Counted from the first letter of the stretch, positions 1 through 12,395 are shown. The stretch: DNA of 64,000 bases from Odontocerum albicorne (GCA_949825065.1 OX463849.1:36847837-36911836); one strand, 5' to 3'. Program-made: numbers and translations. Notes: generated by a model not told the origin, from the letters alone.

Positions 1-68
1 ATGAGCTGAAAAATACTAATAAAACAAATATAATAATAATATAAAAACCATTTAAATCAGTTAATAAA

Positions 69-242
69 TACGGCACTAAAAACGAACCCAAGTCACTATT
101 ACCTAAATAATTGTCAGGTACATTAATACGGCACTAAAAACGAACCCAAGTCACTCTTACCTAAATAATTGTCATGTACATTAATACGGCACTAAAAACG
201 AACCCAAGTCACTATTTCCTAAATAATTGTCAGGTACATTAA
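69..242. repeat. 58-bp tandem repeat, 3 copies
   Basis: The motif TACGGCACTAAAAACG starts at 69, 127 and 185, a strict 58-bp period; units differ by only a few bases. Confidence 0.95.
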
Positions 243-618
243 ATTAAAGTTTGTCAATAAAGAAGTACTCGTATAAGTCTTGTCATATTAACGAACGAAC
301 GAGTATATAAAGATTATAAAAACGAGCAACAGATGCACTTAATAATAATAAAAATAAAACAATTTATATCGCACCATTTATGGTAGAGAGCAGATTCTCC
401 CCAAGGGCGCTAAAGCTCGGGATCTGACCCCACTATTATTGACAGATTAAAAATACTACAAAAGCAAAAAGTTGAGTGTTAAAAAATATAGGTGGTGACT
501 TTTAGATTAGGAACTTCCCCGCATTCGCATATACGAGAATGTATGTTTAGAAAAAATATATTTGGTATAAAAACCGCTAAAAACATACCACGGGAAGACG
601 GGCCAAAAAAAAACCTTT
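243..618. other. AT-rich sequence, no gene seen
   Basis: No coding signature. A short patch at about 385-440 on the reverse strand has a B-box-like core (GGGTCAGATCCC), possibly an old tRNA-like SINE scrap. Confidence 0.4.
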
Positions 619-775
619 GAGATATATGATTGTAACACTTTTAGGTGGAGTGTAGTGTAGATATGTGATTATAACACATTAAGGTGAAGAGTAGTGTAGA
701 TATGTGCTCGTAACACATTTAGGTGGAGTGTAGTGTAGATATGTGATTATGACACATTAAAGTAGAGTATAGTGT
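619..775. repeat. 39-bp tandem repeat, about 4 copies
   Basis: GTAGTGTAG recurs at 652, 691 and 730 with diverged flanks (TAACACATTTAGGTGGAG and variants). Confidence 0.9.
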
Positions 776-1397
776 ATGGTATGTATACACATATTATGTT
801 TATATAAATCATAAATTTTGATAAAACTTCTCAAACACACACGCAACCTTAATCATAAATACTCAGCTCAACTTGAGAGCCATCTTCTTGGCTCAATCAA
901 ATGTTCTACATCCTAATCGCCATTTAAGAATAAACGAAGATTATTTATCTCAAAAGTTGTTCATCTTCACCCGGTCAAACAAAGAATGAATCATGCAAAG
1001 GTGTTTGACACATTGCCGATTCTCGATTTAATAAACAAAATGTTTATTTCTGTTGATATTTATAAATGTTTTTATTTTGTAATGTCATCATTCAAATCAT
1101 AGATATTTTGATGAGGAATACATAAATAATGAAGACCCTGCCATCGGTATATTTGGAGAAATAAAATAAAATATAAGTTCTGGTCACTCGCTTTCCATCA
1201 TAGGGTGGCAAGTATTAGCTCTTGTTCAATTCCCGTCGAAATCCATATTTTTCTTAATATTTTTCATTTATTATACTTTTTTGGCAGGTTTTCTTAAATA
1301 TTGTGTTCGAACATTATTCGTTTTGACGGTAAGTGTGAAATTTAAAAAAATCAATTGTTAGACGAATCTTTGTGATATCTCGTTTATTTGTGAATCT
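776..1397. other. No gene; possible decayed SINE near 1185-1250
   Basis: Only a B-box-like GTTCAATTCCCGTCG at about 1223 stands out; it resembles the head of the SINE family described below but is strongly decayed. Confidence 0.4.
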
Positions 1398-1545
1398 TCC
1401 ACGACCTTCGTAGCCTTATTGGTAAAACAAATGTTTTGCAGCCCGGGAATTGCAATATCGATTTCCGTTGGCACTAAAGAGTTTTTTAAAAATAGTTCAG
1501 TTTTTTTATTTAAGGCTTATTTAACACCTTTTTGGTAGGATGGAA
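1398..1545 (+). mobile_element. tRNA-derived SINE, partial
   Basis: The head (ACGACCTTCGTAGCCTTATTGG) and B-box region (ATATCGATTTCCGTTGG) match the window's SINE family, followed by GTTCAG, TTTAAGGC and CCTTTTTGGT remnants of the body. The 3' tail is missing. Confidence 0.65.
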
Positions 1546-1892
1546 TAGATACTCATATGGTAATAATCTCACCAAAAGTGTAACATTTTAACCTGTTATC
1601 TACAAACGTACACCTACGTGTCTGGAAAACACTTTGTAGATCTACAAACAAAAAATCCTTTGTGGATCTTCCGATGGCAACATGTGTCTAGTTTTCATGT
1701 ATAATTATTTATTATATTTTGCTAAGACCTCCCAAAATTGACCTTCATAGGTTTCATCAAGCTGCACACGTCACCCGTATCTCTAATACTTAGAGGAAAC
1801 TATTTCACACCATGGGATCAGCAACGGCAAAAGCCCTATAATACTGCCCTACCCTTTTAGATCGATTTGGATAAAAACATTTATTTGATTAA
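1546..1892. other. No feature recognised
   Basis: AT-rich sequence without usable reading frame or clear repeat. Confidence 0.5.
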
Positions 1893-2216
1893 GATAAAAT
1901 TGAACTCAAATATTCTATTCCACTTCAAACAACAACTCGCAGACACAGATTCAACAAATACAATGGAGACATAGATAAAATTGAACTCAAATATTCTACT
2001 CCACTTCAAACAACAACTCGCAGACACAGATTCAACAAATACAATGGAGACATAGATAAAATTGAACTCAAATATTCTATTCCACTTCAAACAACAACTC
2101 GCAGACACAGATTCAACAAATACAATGGAGACATAGATAAAATTGAACTCAAATATTCTACTCCACTTCAAACAACAACTCGCAGACACAGATTCAACAA
2201 ATACAATGGAGACATA
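1893..2216. repeat. 81-bp tandem repeat, 4 copies
   Basis: GATAAAATTGAACTC starts at 1893, 1974, 2055 and 2136. Alternate copies share a C/T difference (ATTCTATTCC versus ATTCTACTCC), pointing to a doubled dimer. The 102-codon minus frame over it exists because 81 is a multiple of three. Confidence 0.95.
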
Positions 2217-2439
2217 TCATTAAGGGTTTAAATCTTAGGCACACAGTATACGATTCAATTAAGAAAAAAGGATGAAGTAGCCCACCATCTTAATATGTCT
2301 AAATTAAGCATTAGACAGCATATTTGTTAAATCAGCATTAAGCCCAGGATTTAAGGAGTGACTGCTTCAGACCCCTTTATAATCGGCGCTTCATTATATG
2401 CGATATCAATGAATTGTTAACCATAGATAAAGTTTATTT

Positions 2440-2920
2440 ACGTCATCATAATCACCATCATACCATGTCCCTATGAGGATAGAGAGAGAAAACCGAACTC
2501 TGCTTCATGCTATCCTGGCACACATATTTCGTTTCTGTCACGGTATACTCTCTATTTTATTAAGATTTTTCACTCTTCCTTCTTTCAGAATTTTATTAAT
2601 TTGGTTGTGATCAATTTCTTGTAACTTTCATACAATTCATTTTTTATACGTGGCCGACCTATCATCATGTTCCTCTCTTCATCTTGCACTATATCTTTTT
2701 CTTCCAATCCGTTTTCTTTCTTTATACTGCCATGCATTATTATTCCACATGCTATACGCAACACTTTATTTTACCACATTTCTCTTCCTTCCATTATTAT
2801 TTTGCCTCGTCCAAGTTTCGCTTGCATATTCAAGGTTGGGAACAGAATTCCATTATGATCAACCAGTTTTATATTTGTTGAAATGTTCAGTTCGGTAAAC
2901 ACATTACTTTAACCAAACAT
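2440..2920 (-). mobile_element. Decayed LINE 3' region (probable)
   Basis: The part at 2455-2530 (ACCATGTCCCTATGAGG, AGAGAGAGAAAACC, CTTCATGCTAT) recurs in diverged form at 12700-12770 and 62095-62190, and the rest resembles the minus-strand LINE remnants at 9310 and 42600. No intact frame. Confidence 0.4.
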
Positions 2921-3535
2921 TCACTCTATTGTCCAATGCTACTTTTTTTTAATAATGAACTTCGCGCGGCTCTCCGATGTTATCAAGCGTCCAAATTTAT
3001 TAACGAATTAAAACAACGCATTTTAAAGGAAAAGAAAAGATTGTTTATACTGCGAACATCACATATTCATATCAGCGCACACATTTCCACTACATTTACT
3101 CGGCTTTATTTACTTCTTAAATAATACTCATTATTTCGATTATTGATAGAAAAAATTAACATCAGAAAATATTCCTTAACATAGGTTTCCCATGCCTGCC
3201 CATAGGTTTCCCATAACCTGCAATGCATTTTTCAACCCACAACTTAAAAATCTAATTTTCCACGTCCCTGATTCACTCTGCAATTTGGATTTGAATATGT
3301 TTTCAGCGAAATCCGTTTGTATTACAATATTTTCTCTGTCAAGTTTTTGAAGGCGCATTTTGTTTTTAGTTACAAATAATAAAGTAGTGAATTCATCCAC
3401 CCGACTATAATTGATTCGATTCGCCTCACTTAAGTCAGAAAATAGGTTCACTGGCATAGAAAGTGCATATGTGTACTCTACAGACTGCCTCCTTTAATTG
3501 CATTATCGGTTTTTGATGTCAGTAGCATTTTAGGA
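2921..3535. other. Unassigned; 93-codon minus ORF at 3176-3457
   Basis: The minus frame contains VDEFTTLLFVTKNKMRLQKL and is not recognised. It has no adjacent splice or promoter logic that I can see and is probably chance or an old repeat. Confidence 0.25.
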
Positions 3536-3539
3536 CCCC

Positions 3540-3850
3540 TCTGTAGCGACGAAATCTAATTTTGATAAAACTAAAGGCGGTCCCAAAAAATGCAAACACA
3601 CTTTACACCGTACCGATTATTAATTGAACATTCGACAAGAATTTTTCGTAAGGAGTTTAGAATGAGAACTTTTATTTCCAACAAGATGGTGCCCCTCCCC
3701 CCTACTATCGTGATATCTTGATGAAAAATTGTCAAACAGATGGATTAGACATAGAAGTAGCATTGAACACCTCCACGATCTCTAAACCTCAAGCAAATAT
3801 ATATTTATTGAAGACTTATCATTAAAAATAAAGTTTATGACACAAAATCG
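3540..3850 (+). pseudogene. mariner-like transposase fragment
   Basis: At 3660-3770 the plus strand reads NENFYFQQDGAPPPYYRDI, the second catalytic Asp region (QQDGAPPHY) of mariner-type DDE transposases. A degraded RWIRHRSSIE segment follows where RWIGRRGSIEWPPRSPDL is expected. No start and several stops; a dead fragment. Confidence 0.7.
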
Positions 3851-3924
3851 GCAACAGTTAATTGATTGAAAGAGAATGCACCCAAACCCAAGACGAATGA
3901 TTCGTGAAGTTTGCAATTTCATAT

Positions 3925-4045
3925 ACATAAATCCTCACTACACGTGTTTCTATCTCCCATCCCGATGCTCTCTTCAGACGAAATAAAAAAACTCGAGATA
4001 GGGGGTAGAAGCACTTGTACTGGGGATCAATAGAATAACAAATTA
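3925..4045. mobile_element. Short inverted-repeat element (MITE-like), copy 1
   Basis: Left arm AATCCTCACTACACGTGTTT faces a partly complementary right arm (GGTAGAAGCACTTGTACTGG). A similar structure occurs at 40925-41035, so this is a repeat family rather than a chance palindrome. Confidence 0.55.
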
Positions 4046-4886
4046 ATTTATTATTAAATATTCTTATATGGAGTTCTGTGAGTGAATACTTGACATAAGA
4101 TATTGGAGCTATGGCATTGGGGGTAAAAACATGTATCACTAAAATAATATCGTTTCAATGGAATTTACCAACTTAATTGTAGTGCACATGCCTGTCATAT
4201 AAGAGGTTTTATTGCGTCTCCGTAGTCTTGTGGATTTGTTCAAACTGTCGGTCTCAACGTGGAAGAGCGTCCAATATATTCACTCCCGGGAGGACTATAG
4301 GGCATTCATTGGGCTACTCCTATATTGTATCATGGATGAGAAACCTGAAAATCTAACATTAAGAGATAAACCATACGAGAGAGAGAGAAGGATGACCGAT
4401 TATATTTTGTCATAAGTAACTATAAACATAATATTATAATTTCAATGTATTTCATATTTCTGCTTACAATGACATATTACAGGCATCAAGTGACACTCGG
4501 TTTCATTCAAATAGTTTCCCACGTCCACGCTTCACTCCCATACACCACTTATGCAATTATGGTTTGAATGTCGCATTGATAAAGTGATGCTTGTGACACA
4601 ACCAAGTCAATTTTATTTAGTATTCGTTTATTTGACGGTTCGACATGTGAATTATCAAAATTGTACTCAATGCTGGAAAATCTTCAAGTAAATACAAACC
4701 TTCAGGAGACAGTTCATCATTTGTTTATGAAAACATAATCGTCTTGAGCATACAAATTTCACTTTCTTAAATAAACATATCTTTATGACATAAAAGAATA
4801 AAAAAATGTGGGAATAAACAAGCAAGAAAACCTTTATGAACATGCCACCAAATTTGAGTAAATATGAACTTGAATTATTTACATCA
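4046..4886. other. Mostly featureless; LINE scrap at 4495-4570
   Basis: 4495-4570 (TTTCCCACGTCCACGCTTCA, CTCCCATACA) matches the minus-strand LINE family seen at 9660-9720 and 43145-43215. The remainder shows nothing recognisable. Confidence 0.4.
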
Positions 4887-6010
4887 TTACCATTCTGTCA
4901 CAAACTTGTATGGACGATACTTGCATGAACGATACTTTCATGATACTCGCATGGACGATACTTTCATTGACGATACTTCCATGAACGATACGTGCATGGA
5001 CTATACTTACATCGACGATACTTGCATGGATGATACTTTCATGTACGATACTTGCATTGTCGATACTTTTATGGATAGTACTGGCATTGACGATACTTGC
5101 ATGGACGATACTTGTATGGACGATACTTTCATGAACAATACTTACATATACGATACTTTCATTAATGATCCTTGCATGGACGATACTTTTATGGACGATA
5201 CTTTCATTGGCGATATTTGCATGGACTATACTTGCATGGACGACACTTGTATGGATGATACTTTCATGTACGATGCTTGCATAGACGATACTTTTATGGG
5301 AAACACTTGCACAGACGATACTTGCATATACGATACTTACATGGATGATACTTGCACGGACGACACTTGCATGGACGCTACTTGCACGGACGACTCTTGC
5401 ATGGGCGATACTTGCACGGACGATACTTGCATGGACGATACTTGTACGGACGATACTTGCATGAACGATACTTATAGGGATGATACTTGCATGGACCTTA
5501 ATTACATGGATAATACTTTCATAGACAATATTTCTACTAACGATATTTGTATAGACGATACTTGTATAGACGATACTTGTTTAGACGATACTTGTATGGA
5601 TGAAATCGTGTGGAGGAAACTTGTATGGACGAACTTATAAGAACGATTCTTGTATGGATGAATTTGTATGAACGATACTTGTATGGACAAGACTTGTATA
5701 TACGATATTTGTATGAACGATGCTTGTTTGAACGATACTTCTACTATATAGACGATACTTGTGTGTGCAATACTTGTATAAACGATACTTGTTGGACGTT
5801 ACTTTTATGTACGATACTTATTGGACGTTATTTTTATAAACGATGCTTGTATGGGCGATACTTGTATGGACAATTCTGGAATGGACGATACTTTTGTGGA
5901 CTAACGTATATTTGTTTAGACGATATTGTATGGGCGATGTTTTATGGGCGATACTTTTATAAATACTACTTCCAGGCAATATTTGTATGGACGATACCTG
6001 TATCGTTAAA
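4887..6010. repeat. 15-bp minisatellite, about 70 degenerate copies
   Basis: The unit is close to ATGGACGATACTTGC. With a period divisible by three the plus strand stays open for 258 codons (4864-5640) as a pentapeptide series like MDDTC, then shifts frame to 6020. The minus strand is open in places too. No promoter, leader or splice support; treated as a minisatellite rather than a gene. The first half has more variants (TTTC/TTGC alternation) than the second. Confidence 0.9.
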
Positions 6011-6399
6011 TATCGATTAATAATTTCCAAAATAGAAAAAAAATATTTAATTTTAGTAATAATTTGCATTCATTATGGATAAAGTGATGTTAGAGAGATG
6101 AAGAAAAGGGAACGAGTACAAAAGATGGTGAAAACCACAAGCGATGTAACCTCTGAAGTGAAAAAGGAAGTTCACACAACTAGTCAATTATTTATAAGTA
6201 TATTGAAGGCATTGTAGATGATTTGTAATATAAAATGATGCAATGAAAAAAATATCATTACTTCAAATAACATACAAACCATTCTCATTTTTTTATTTAC
6301 TATAAATTTCCTGATGTACTCGTATGTGCACTTTTTACATGTAACCAACACAGTTTACAAATATAAAAATTAGAGAGCACTTTGATAGTCCTTATTTTC

Positions 6400-6595
6400 A
6401 TCAAATATATTTATTATATTATTTATAGTTAACATTGTGGAGATTTGAAGACATTGTAATTTATTTTATCAAACACTGTTTATTCCACTTTTTGTAATGG
6501 TATAACCCTACCGGTTTCAGGACTTTCAGCTCATCCTCAGGGGAGCACAAAGAAGACTCGATCTTGTTTATGCTTTGTTTGGATTTTATAACCAA
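6400..6595 (+). mobile_element. Dispersed repeat sharing an arm with the inverted repeat at 26885
   Basis: 6408-6560 matches the reverse complement of about 27160-27058 and the left arm at 26885 onward (TTGTAATTTATTTTATCAAA, GGTATAACCCTACCGGTTT, CATCCTCAGGGGAGCACAAA). Only one arm is present. The family is unidentified. Confidence 0.65.
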
Positions 6596-6889
6596 TTTAA
6601 TAATAATTTTAAATGGTTTTCATGTAATTTTTAAAAGAAATAAGTATAAACATTTGCATTAGTATGAGATATTGTTAATTTCAGATGGTAAAGAATATAA
6701 TAAGTTATTTCGTTGATCACAGAGATTGATATTTGTAATATAACCTAACATTTTTTTGTAATAATTTATATTATCGATCCCGTATATACCCTTTTACCCG
6801 GAAGTAGCACTAAAATCCAGCGCATTATCACATGTTCTTGAACATCAAAGCTTGCTTAATTTCATTATTTTTTTAAATTTTGATATAAT
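6596..6889. other. No feature recognised
   Basis: AT-rich sequence between two repeats, no gene signals. Confidence 0.5.
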
Positions 6890-7728
6890 TTTTTTCCAAT
6901 TTCACATTATTTGATGTTTTTTGTTTAATTTCAGGTATTATTTTCAACTTATATTATTAGATGTTTCTTGTTCAATTTCAGGATCATTTTTAACTTATAT
7001 TATTTGATATTTCTTGTTTAATTTCAGGCATTATTTTCAACTTATATTATTTGATGTTTTTTGTTTAATTTCAGCCATTATTTTCAGCTTATATTATTTG
7101 ATGTTTCTTGTTTAATTTTAGACAGTATTTTTAACTTATATTATTTGAAGTTTCTTGTTTAATTTCAGGCATTATGTTCCACTTATGTAATTTGATGTTT
7201 CATGTTTAGCTTCAGGCATTATTTTCAACTTACGAGTATATTATTCGATGTTTCTTGTTTAATTTCAGCTATTATTTTCTACTTATATTATTTGATGTTT
7301 CTTGGTTAATTTCAGGCATTATGGTCCACTTATGTTATTCGATGTTTCTTGTTTAATTTCAGCCATTATTTTCAACTTATATTATTTGATGTTTCTTGGT
7401 TAATTTCAGGCATTATTTTCAACTTATATTATTTGAATTTTCTTGTTTAATTTCAGGCATTATGTTCCACTTATATTATTTGATGTTTCTTGTTTAATTT
7501 TAGGCATTATTTTCAACTTTTATTATTTGAAGTTTCTTGTTTAATTTCAGGCATTATGTTCCACTTATGTTATTTGATGTTTCATGTTTAACTTCAGGCA
7601 TTATTTTCAACTTATAATATTTGATGTTTCTTGTTTAATTTCAGCCATTATTTTTTATTTATATTATTTGATGTTTCTTGTTCAATTTCAGGCATTATCT
7701 TCAACTTATATTATTTGATGTTTGAACT
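6890..7728. repeat. 47-bp tandem repeat, about 17-18 copies
   Basis: Units contain ATTATTTGATGTTTCTTG, TTTAATTTCAGGCATTA and TTCAACTTAT. The TTTAATTTCAGG core resembles a splice acceptor repeated every 47 bp. Confidence 0.92.
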
Positions 7729-7828
7729 ATTTTGATATGTCCTTTGTGTTCGTTAAGTATTAAATTAGACATTAATTCAATTAAAGTCTTATTTTTTATC
7801 ATACTAATTAATTTAACTACATTTTCGT

Positions 7829-8162
7829 TAGCTTGTTGACTAATTTTATTATGTGATAAGTTATGCCACTGATTTGATTTGTCGATAATTTTTATTTTTA
7901 CTTATTTGAATTAACTCTGATATGGAACATAAAATCAAATTAGCTTGTTGACTAATTTTATAATGTAATAAGTTATGCCACTGATTTAATTCGTCGATAA
8001 TTTTTTTTTTTTTATATTTGAATTAACTCTGATATGGAACATAAAACCAAATTAGCTTGTTGACTTATTTTATAATGTGATAAGTTATGCCACTGATTTA
8101 AATTGTCAATAATTTTTTTTTACTTATTTGAATTAACTCTGATATGGAACATAAAACCAATT
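7829..8162. repeat. 112-bp tandem repeat, 3 copies
   Basis: TAGCTTGTTGACT begins at 7829, 7941 and 8053, followed each time by TAAGTTATGCCACTGATTT and AACTCTGATATGGAACATAA. Confidence 0.95.
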
Positions 8163-9300
8163 TATACAAATAACATATGTAACCATTTTTGAGGTTTGAA
8201 AATAAATAAATTAAACGTTAATGACTTAGAGATTGAGAACGTCTTTCAATTAATTTAAATTCAAACACAAGTATTACCACTATAATATTTAAACTTTTTA
8301 AAAATAATTATTCGACTTCATAATTATGAATTATAAAGCTCTCTCAGCAGGGTAAATTTCCTGACGCAAAAAGAACTCACATTTTAGTTAATTTCTATCA
8401 AAGAAAAATGTAAATCTACACAAACTTGATGATTTAAATATTTAAAATTATCTTGACCAAGTACTTTTAAACATTTTAAATTTAATGATTATATATTTTT
8501 TATTATCTTATAAATTAACATACATAAATAATGTTCTTTCTAAAATAACCATTTTTTTTAATTATCATACAAGTATCGGTTAAAATTGTTTACATCTTTA
8601 TCTAGAATTTGTCAAAGTTCATGAAACAGTGAAAAAATGTAGTTTAAATTAACTTACCTCTTTTCTTCTCAAGTACATAAAATAAGATTCAAACACCAAG
8701 ATAACACGAACAAACTCTTCTTTATTTTCACTTGTTAGTAATATCAACTAAATAGTGACAAATGTTTTAAAAACGTTATTGTTTTTCTTGAGTTTTAACT
8801 GAAAACATAATTAATTGCATTAAAACTTTTGTAAACAATTCAATCAATACGCCACGTTGACATCATTAAGTTTAAAAATTGTCACAATTAATGTCATATT
8901 TAACAGTTAGTTCAGAATCCAATTAACACTATCAGTTAAGTTATGAAATAAACTTTTAAAGTTGACCAAACTATTGCCAAACTTATTCCCGGCTCCCAAG
9001 CTAGGACATAACCACGGGCAACCTTACGCAGAAAGGCTTTGGCGCTAACTGGATGGCGCCGACTGGACAAGTTGGAAAGCGTTGGGAAAGCGCGGGAACT
9101 TAGGAAAGGCGCATGAGCACCTAAATACTTTGAACTCAAGTATAACAACTTAGTGAAATATTTCAATAGAAACATTTAAGATTATTGAAGGTATAGAAAA
9201 GACAAACAAATATCTAATTATCTTTTACTTTTGTTATAAAATAACAAAAATCTCACTGAACAAAAAAATATAAACCATTTTAAAAATTATGGCATCAATA
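8163..9300. other. No gene; small GC-richer patch at 8980-9120
   Basis: AT-rich. The GC-richer patch (GGATGGCGCCGACTGG, GGGAAAGCGCGGG) underlies a 79-codon minus frame that I do not recognise; it may be an old repeat. Confidence 0.4.
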
Positions 9301-9309
9301 TATACGAGT

Positions 9310-10060
9310 GCATACCATTACGCCATTTCCCGATTGGGGTAGGCCTAGATAACAAAAGACCAAATTTTCCTGACACAACATACTTCCTACGCATCCTCCA
9401 CTTCTATATATTCTCTCACAGTGCATTCTGTTTTTCAAACTCCTAACCTTTCATTCTTACAAAATGTCGCTTAGTTCACTTAGTCCAAACATACTTTTCT
9501 AGGTCGTCCTCTACCACAACTCTCAATCATGTTACCATTGACTTTGGTCACCCATCCGTTCAACATGTCCAAACCACCATACGTGATCTTTTTCAGCTTA
9601 TTTAATACTTCTCAGTATACGTGTTTGTATTTCGACTGCATTAACTCAACCTCTTTCATTAACTTTCCACGTAAACGTTTCACTCCCATATATCAATATT
9701 GGCACTAATACGATGTTGTGGACCTTCAGTTTGGCTGATCTTGATATTATTTGGTTTAAAGAAATGTCTTTGAGTGCCCCGTTGACTTTGTTTCGCTCAA
9801 TATCTCGTTCCATCTTTCAGTCATCTAAGAACATACTTTACAACGATCAGAATTCTTCAACCCTTCTACCATTATCACCCAAATATCACATTCACTTTTC
9901 CTCTCACTGTTTTCAGTTACTATGGTTTTGGATTTTGCAACATTCATTCTCGGGTCTTTTTCTTGATACTTCACTTCAAAGTCACTTATCATACGCTGTA
10001 ATTTCTTATAATTTTCCGCAATCACTACCATATCATCAGCCTTCAATAGCGTACTTGTAC
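9310..10060 (-). pseudogene. Non-LTR retrotransposon fragment, RT active-site region to 3' end
   Basis: Minus frame 10046-9825 reads KADDMVVIAENYKKLQRMIS, then YQEKDPRMNVAKSKTIV, the palm and downstream region of LINE reverse transcriptases (expected YADDMVVIA). The active-site Tyr has become Lys. Further downstream RHVWWFGHVERMGD-like coding appears in pieces at 9650-9500. Related fragments lie at 37040, 42600 and 47030. Confidence 0.75.
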
Positions 10061-10429
10061 AACAGTTAAGAAAATTACATGTAATTTAAAAAAATCATTA
10101 GTGACAGTTAATCTAAATTTGTTAATTACACTTGACTTGAAAATCGTTTTTACAGATTGGTATTCTCGATCAAAGTATATTTTGAATAAGTCCGAAAATA
10201 TAATGAATTGTTAGGAAGGTAATTTTTCATGTCTTAAATTTTAGTTGCTTGTTTCATTTTACACGAACTGAATGAATAACATTATGAAAGGTACAATGCG
10301 TTTTTTGGTCATTTTTATATAAATTTCTTAAGCAGTTTTTGTGGCATTATTTTGAAGACGGAACCAAATAAGGCATACCTATATTTTTTTAGTGATGGAT
10401 CTGTTTTATTTATTTAACAATTTTATTGC
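10061..10429. other. No feature recognised
   Basis: AT-rich interval between two LINE fragments. Confidence 0.5.
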
Positions 10430-11290
10430 AAATACAATCTGGCGGGCTTATTGCCAGGCGGCAATCTCTTCCAACCAACCGGACAAAAGTAAAAGAAGCC
10501 AGTTACGTGGTCACATAAATCAATCAAATGACTATCCATCCCCACGAAATCCATAAACATATACGTGAGCAAATGCCCACGAACCCCACAAAGACGGACA
10601 GTCACCCGAACATTCTTTTTCATATAAAGTGATATATCATCAATCAAAAGGAAAGGAAGGAATGGTGGAGAGGAAAGGAAAAGAAAAATCAGGAATGAAA
10701 CACGTTATTTTACTGACTAGAAATTAAGAGGTTTTTCAGTCGCTTCTTAAAGCATGCCAAGGACGGAGCGAGTCTTATATGGGTTTGTAACTGATTCCAG
10801 AGTCTCACTGCAAGGACAGTAAAGGACGACGTAAAGAAAGAGGGGTGGTGAACTGGCAAGACCAATAAACAATCTCTGTCTGAGCGTAGCGCTAATCCAT
10901 GATTGGAAAGATGCTGAAAATTTTCGGCGAGATAAGGGGGTGCGGCGGGACAGTTAAGGATATTATACAATAGAGACAGTATGTGAATTTGGCGTCTATT
11001 TCTAACATTCAACCAGTTCAATGCCTTGTGGTATGAAGTTATATGATCGTACTTACGTAGGTTGAAAATGAATCTTGGACACACATTTTGAAGACGCTGT
11101 AATTTGTCCAGCTATTACTCTGTAACATCCAAGTAACAAACGTCCGCATAGTCCAGAATCGGAAAGAGCAGAAATTGTACGAGTAAAATTTTGGTTTTGG
11201 TTGGAAGGAATCTTTGCAACACTTTAAGGGAATGAAGGCTGAAGAAGATCCTTCGGCTTACCTCATTTATTTGATCTCGCCATGTTTTAC
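10430..11290 (-). pseudogene. Non-LTR retrotransposon 3' end: RT C-terminus plus 3' UTR
   Basis: The minus strand from about 11290 reads TWRDQINEVSRRIFFSLHSL, then ILDYADVCYLDVTE, an in-frame stop, then LQRLQNVCPRFIFNLRKYDH and WLNVRNRRQIHILSLLYNIL to RLWNQLQTHI..S.ACFKKRLK with stop at 10710. This is the C-terminal domain common to CR1/Jockey-type LINE polymerases (clade not certain). The 3' UTR (10705-10430) ends in GGTTGGTTGGAAGAGATTGC and a short hairpin (TTGCC..GGCAA), a tail shared with the SINE family. The element is 5' truncated and has one internal stop. Confidence 0.85.
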
Positions 11291-12187
11291 TATGACACAG
11301 AAAAGAATATGTGACACCAATATTTAAAAAATATATGCATAATGTATGACGACGTGCAGTAAATAATCCTGTATGTAAAAGGTGATTTTTTTTTATTCTG
11401 AAAGATAGTGTCTACTCTAGAAGGCCGATTACCACTGACGATAATCAAATAAACGCTTTAACCTGTTCACCGCGTTAAAAATCAAATTCCACGAATCCTG
11501 TGCGCGGCACAATTTCAGCGTTTTTTTAATTTCTAAGTTTAAACACATATTTTGTTTAGAACCACTGATATTTGATTACAACACCAAGTAAACATGACAC
11601 TTAAGTAATTTTCTGATAATAAATAATAGTCATTACTCTTAAGGAGACTCATTAAATAAAGGAGATAAACTTAACATTACGTAAAATAAACAAAGGAATG
11701 CTACGATCAAATCAATGCTTCATGACACTCACCCAATCAAATGCATATAGCACTAGTAATTTTTATTTACGTAAGAGAGACTTAGTAATGTTTATTTACG
11801 TAAGAGAGACTCATCGCAGGACTCGATCCGCGCGACAGGTCGTTAATGCTGGAAATATTGAGAAACCAAAAAAATTCGGCGCTCTGTTTATTCAACAATA
11901 TCTCATAAACTAATATATTATTTGACAAGGTTTTCAGAGATGTCGCTAGAATAAAGATTATTTTAAATTTTAGTTCAATTTTTATTCCGGTTTTGTGTCA
12001 TTTTTTTTTTAAGTATTTGTGATTTGAAACTTGGATTGTCGTCAGATCACAGGCGTTTGTGCTCCCCGCGGGGAAAGAGTTAATCGTGAAAACCTACTAT
12101 AAAACAGATTATTAGGATTTGGAAAATTTTGAAAACTGTCATCCACGAGAATTTGGTGAAGCTTTAAATTTGTTTGAATAAGAAAAA
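11291..12187. other. No gene recognised
   Basis: Contains 11400-11560 similar in wording to 36560-36680 (CTCTAGAAGGCCGATTACCA versus CTCTGAAGGCCAATTACCA), so an old dispersed repeat. The 71-codon plus frame at 11698 has no recognisable features. Confidence 0.4.
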
Positions 12188-12395
12188 TGATGAAAGAAAT
12201 TTCCAGATGACAACTTCAACTTAAGAATAAAAATAAAAAATGATGAAAGAAATTTCCAGATGACAGCTTCAACTTAAGAATAAAAATAAAAAATGATGAA
12301 AGAAATTTCCAGATGACAGCTTCAACTTAAGAATAAAAATAAAAAATGATGAAAGAAATTTCCAGATGACAGCTTCAACTTAAGAATAAAATATT
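12188..12395. repeat. 53-bp tandem repeat, 4 copies
   Basis: TGATGAAAGAAATTTCCAG starts at 12188, 12241, 12294 and 12347; copies are nearly identical, suggesting recent expansion. Confidence 0.95.

Noticed and set aside
4864..6020. Repetitive protein gene (MDDTC series)
   Set aside because: No leader, splice or promoter context, and the frame is explained by a 15-bp period.
11698..11913. 71-codon ORF with duplicated LRKRDL/YVRETH phrases
   Set aside because: The repeat comes from a small DNA duplication (TTTATTTACGTAAGAGAGAC twice) and nothing else supports coding.
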